A DNA stretch of 64,000 bases. Origin: Pantoea piersonii (GTDB lineage Bacteria; Pseudomonadota; Gammaproteobacteria; Enterobacterales; Enterobacteriaceae). The notes beneath the pieces are model-generated. The model was not told where the DNA came from. It did no database searches and worked only from the letters and a program-made list of their open reading frames with translations. Shown here in pieces: positions 61,996 through 64,000 of the stretch. The position numbers were made by a program, and so were the translations under genes. Where the stretch lies: the NCBI RefSeq assembly GCF_003612015.1, contig NZ_RARB01000005.1, positions 248,001-312,000 of the forward strand, written 5' to 3'. Within the stretch, counting starts at the first letter, position 1; every line of letters begins with the position of its first letter.

Positions 61996-63161
61996 GACGT
62001 CTCCTTAACCCAGTCTGGCGAAAGGCGCACATATTTGATCGCCTGCCGATACCAGGTGTAGGCGATATGCAGATCGCCGTCTGCGCTCTGCTTGATGCTG
62101 GGGTAAGAAAACTCGCGATTGAGTTTCTGCTGTGAATTGTTCGTCATGCAGTAGCCATCGCCTTCGTCGAGGTTGCGCTGCCACGGCCAGCTTTTGCCGC
62201 CGTCCGGTGAGATCGCCACCGTCATCGGCGCGCGCGGTGCTCCCCAGAATGCGCTGCGCCCTTCGCGCGCTTCCGGCTCTTTTCGGCTGTCGTCGCCGTC
62301 ATCAATTTCGTCATAGAGCGAGGCGCGCCGCTCCGTCGCGCCCGCCGCGCTCATATTGTTAAACACCAGCGCCAGCGTGCCGTCCTGCAAGGTGGTGGCC
62401 TGGAGGGAAGAGTTGTTATTGGGCAACGAGGTGGGCTCCGGCTGCGACCAGCTTTCACCGCCGTCCTCTGAGTGGCTGTAGTAAATATGATCTGCCCAGC
62501 GGCTGCGATAGAGTGCCAGCAGCGTACCGCCCGGCAGCGGGGTGATATTCATATGCACGCAGCCGAGACTTTCAGGCACCTCGACGTCGCGCCAGCTTTT
62601 GCCGTTGTCGCTGGAGATTTTCACGGCGCTGATATCATCATTGCCGACCCACTTCTCACCCGGCCGGGTACGGCAGTAGAACACCGGCAGGAGCCAGTTA
62701 CCGTTCTCCAGCACGGTGATCGGCTGGCGGATAAAGGTGCCGGGCTGGTCGAGCAGCGTGTCAATCGCTCCCCAGGTTACGCCCATGTTGCGCGACTGGC
62801 GAAAGCGCACGATAGCCGTATCCTGATTGCCAGAGACCTGTGCCGTCCAGAGCAGCCACAGCACCTTGTCCGGCGCAAGAAACAGCACCGGGTTTTGTTC
62901 CGATCGTGCCGGGTCGTCAGAGAGCTTCACCGCCTCGCTCCAGCGATCGGCGCCGGGCGTCAGCCGCGAGCTGTAGACAGAGATATCCGCCACGCCTTCC
63001 TGGGTGCCGCCAAACCAGACGCACATCAGCGAGCCGTCCGGCAGCGGGAAGATATTGGCCGCATGGTTTTGCGGACAGGGTGACGGCAGCATCGCCGTGA
63101 TGACGCGTGCGTCCTGTTCGGCCGGGCGCAGCACGCCATCGCGGTTAACGGTTACAGACAT
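61992..63161 (-). CDS. Cytoplasmic BNR-repeat sialidase-like protein
   Basis: A 389-residue six-bladed beta-propeller protein begun at ATG 63161 (GGGGAG six bases upstream); a TTG 21 bp further out is weaker. Three Asp-box repeats are visible: SSDNGKSW, SEDGGESW and SPDGGKSW. It has no signal peptide, unlike secreted sialidases, so it should act on an imported sugar in the cytoplasm. An Arg-rich active site is possible (RQPITVLENGNW, ALYRSRWADH) but I cannot confirm the triad. It may be a sialidase, an anhydro-sialic-acid-type hydrolase or another glycosidase. Confidence 0.82.
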   Translation of the reverse strand: MSVTVNRDGVLRPAEQDARVITAMLPSPCPQNHAANIFPLPDGSLMCVWFGGTQEGVADISVYSSRLTPGADRWSEAVKLSDDPARSEQNPVLFLAPDKVLWLLWTAQVSGNQDTAIVRFRQSRNMGVTWGAIDTLLDQPGTFIRQPITVLENGNWLLPVFYCRTRPGEKWVGNDDISAVKISSDNGKSWRDVEVPESLGCVHMNITPLPGGTLLALYRSRWADHIYYSHSEDGGESWSQPEPTSLPNNNSSLQATTLQDGTLALVFNNMSAAGATERRASLYDEIDDGDDSRKEPEAREGRSAFWGAPRAPMTVAISPDGGKSWPWQRNLDEGDGYCMTNNSQQKLNREFSYPSIKQSADGDLHIAYTWYRQAIKYVRLSPDWVKETS

Positions 63162-63162
63162 A

Positions 63163-64000
63163 TCAGACTCCCCTCTGTTCAACTCTCTGATGCGATTTAT
63201 GTTCTTGTCGGTTTGGGATCAGGTGATCGATCGCCATAATGATGGCCGGCGTGACCAGCGCGATATACATATTATTGATGCCGAACGGATCGCCCAGCAG
63301 ATACCAGACTGACGTCGCCACGCAGGCGCCAATCAGACCGGCGTTAGCGCCGCGGGCGCTTTTGAAGAACGGCGCGTAGAAGGCGATCACCGCCACCACC
63401 GAGATCGACAGGCGAATTGCGCGGGTAAAGAATGAGAGCTTCAGCACTTCAGGCACCAGCAGCACAAAAATCAGCGGCAGAAAGCCAATGATCAACGACA
63501 GCCAGCGCGTCGCCCTGAACTCCTGCTCCGGCGTCGGTTTACGGTACGGCACGTAGAAATCCTTTACCACCAGCGAGGCGATGGCCAGCGCGACGGTGCT
63601 GACGCTGACGAAGATCGACGCCACCAGTGACGTTGTCACCATTCCCGCCATCCAGGGATTCATATCCTGCAGGAAAATCGGCATGGCGTAGAGGCTGTTG
63701 ATCTCCGGGTGCAGATATTTCGCCGCCACGCCGATAACCGCAATCGCCAGACCGATCGGCAGACAGAAGAAGAAGGCGACCCAGGTGGCGCGCTTCGCCG
63801 AACGCACATCCTTTGTCGAGGAGATCGCCTGAATGACAAACTGGGTGCAGAAGATGGAGCCGATAGTGCCGATGAGCCAGGCGACGATGGTGCTGGCGCC
63901 GATATGGCCATCCCACGTCCAGTAGTAGCTGGGCATCTGTTCAATCATCGGCGTAAAGCCGCCTGTCTTATAAAGCGCGAAGCTCATTATGGCGATAATG
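63163..64000 (-). CDS. Sodium:solute symporter (SSS family), C-terminal part
   Basis: The frame stays open to the right edge, so only the last roughly 279 residues are seen. The repeated long hydrophobic helices and a segment such as GTIGSIFCTQFVIQAISSTKDV (core FVIQAISSTKDVRSAKRA) fit the SSS/SLC5 fold, which includes the sialic-acid symporter SiaT. It ends one base before the sialidase-like ATG, so the operon order is symporter, sialidase-like, YhcH, SDR. It probably imports the operon's sugar with Na+. Confidence 0.85.
   Translation of the reverse strand, partial: IIAIMSFALYKTGGFTPMIEQMPSYYWTWDGHIGASTIVAWLIGTIGSIFCTQFVIQAISSTKDVRSAKRATWVAFFFCLPIGLAIAVIGVAAKYLHPEINSLYAMPIFLQDMNPWMAGMVTTSLVASIFVSVSTVALAIASLVVKDFYVPYRKPTPEQEFRATRWLSLIIGFLPLIFVLLVPEVLKLSFFTRAIRLSISVVAVIAFYAPFFKSARGANAGLIGACVATSVWYLLGDPFGINNMYIALVTPAIIMAIDHLIPNRQEHKSHQRVEQRGV

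Overview
The window looks like chromosomal DNA from a GC-rich enterobacterium (Enterobacterales). Support for this comes from a complete narK-narGHJI nitrate respiration operon, FliA-type flagellar promoters, a chemoreceptor ending in a CheR/CheB-docking pentapeptide, a YdeP-type oxidoreductase, PdxI, a Dat/Ddc diaminopropane pathway, and genes that overlap by ATGA or abut. A Pantoea/Mixta/Erwinia-like host (Erwiniaceae) is my guess and was not tested. I saw no insertion sequence, prophage, CRISPR array, rRNA or tRNA. The stretch reads as an accessory-rich backbone.

Region 1 (1-14,921) is one functional locus and the most interesting part. A divergent pair of operons encodes what I read as an uncharacterised exopolysaccharide system. 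The rightward operon has a membrane family-2 glycosyltransferase (BcsA-like core, no PilZ), three consecutive DUF3131 proteins (anchored, secreted, anchored), a hybrid histidine kinase with two receivers and an HPt domain, and an exported GH2 glycosidase. The leftward operon has an OpgC-like membrane acyltransferase, an outer-membrane beta-barrel, a response regulator fused to a PP2C/SpoIIE phosphatase, and a STAS anti-anti-sigma protein cut by the window edge. The set suggests synthesis, acylation, periplasmic trimming and export of a polymer, controlled by a phosphorelay that feeds a partner switch.

Region 2 (14,933-21,470) carries a LysR regulator divergent from a 2-oxoglutarate/Fe(II) dioxygenase, a DUF2817 metallopeptidase, a polar amino-acid binding protein, and a mesX-mesD pair predicted to be a folate-independent methionine synthase. 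Region 3 (21,537-30,176) is a motility and c-di-GMP island: a chemoreceptor, an orphan FliD-like protein and a GGDEF-EAL protein each follow a FliA (sigma-28) -10 motif, then come a CACHE-like diguanylate cyclase and a MlrA-like MerR regulator.

Region 4 (30,273-42,037) is metabolic: pdxI; ydeP; a carboxymuconolactone decarboxylase-like/tautomerase/DUF4865 operon divergent from a LysR gene across a 12-bp inverted repeat; dat-ddc for 1,3-diaminopropane; a UbiD-type decarboxylase with an SRPBCC protein; and a DUF1275 membrane protein. Region 5 (42,259-50,702) is narK-narGHJI read leftward as one unit, behind a perfect FNR site and a 7-2-7 NarL/NarP-like site, with no narXL beside it.

Region 6 (51,120-64,000) has a TetR/MFS pair, a small repetitive periplasmic protein, a free-standing B3/B4 tRNA-editing-like protein, a TetR gene with twin operators beside an ABC membrane domain that lacks an ATPase, a TIM-barrel sugar isomerase/epimerase, a CorA-family transporter, a second acyltransferase, an exported SGNH hydrolase, and a leftward operon (sodium:solute symporter, cytoplasmic BNR sialidase-like protein, YhcH-family protein, SDR) that probably catabolises a sialic-acid-like sugar.
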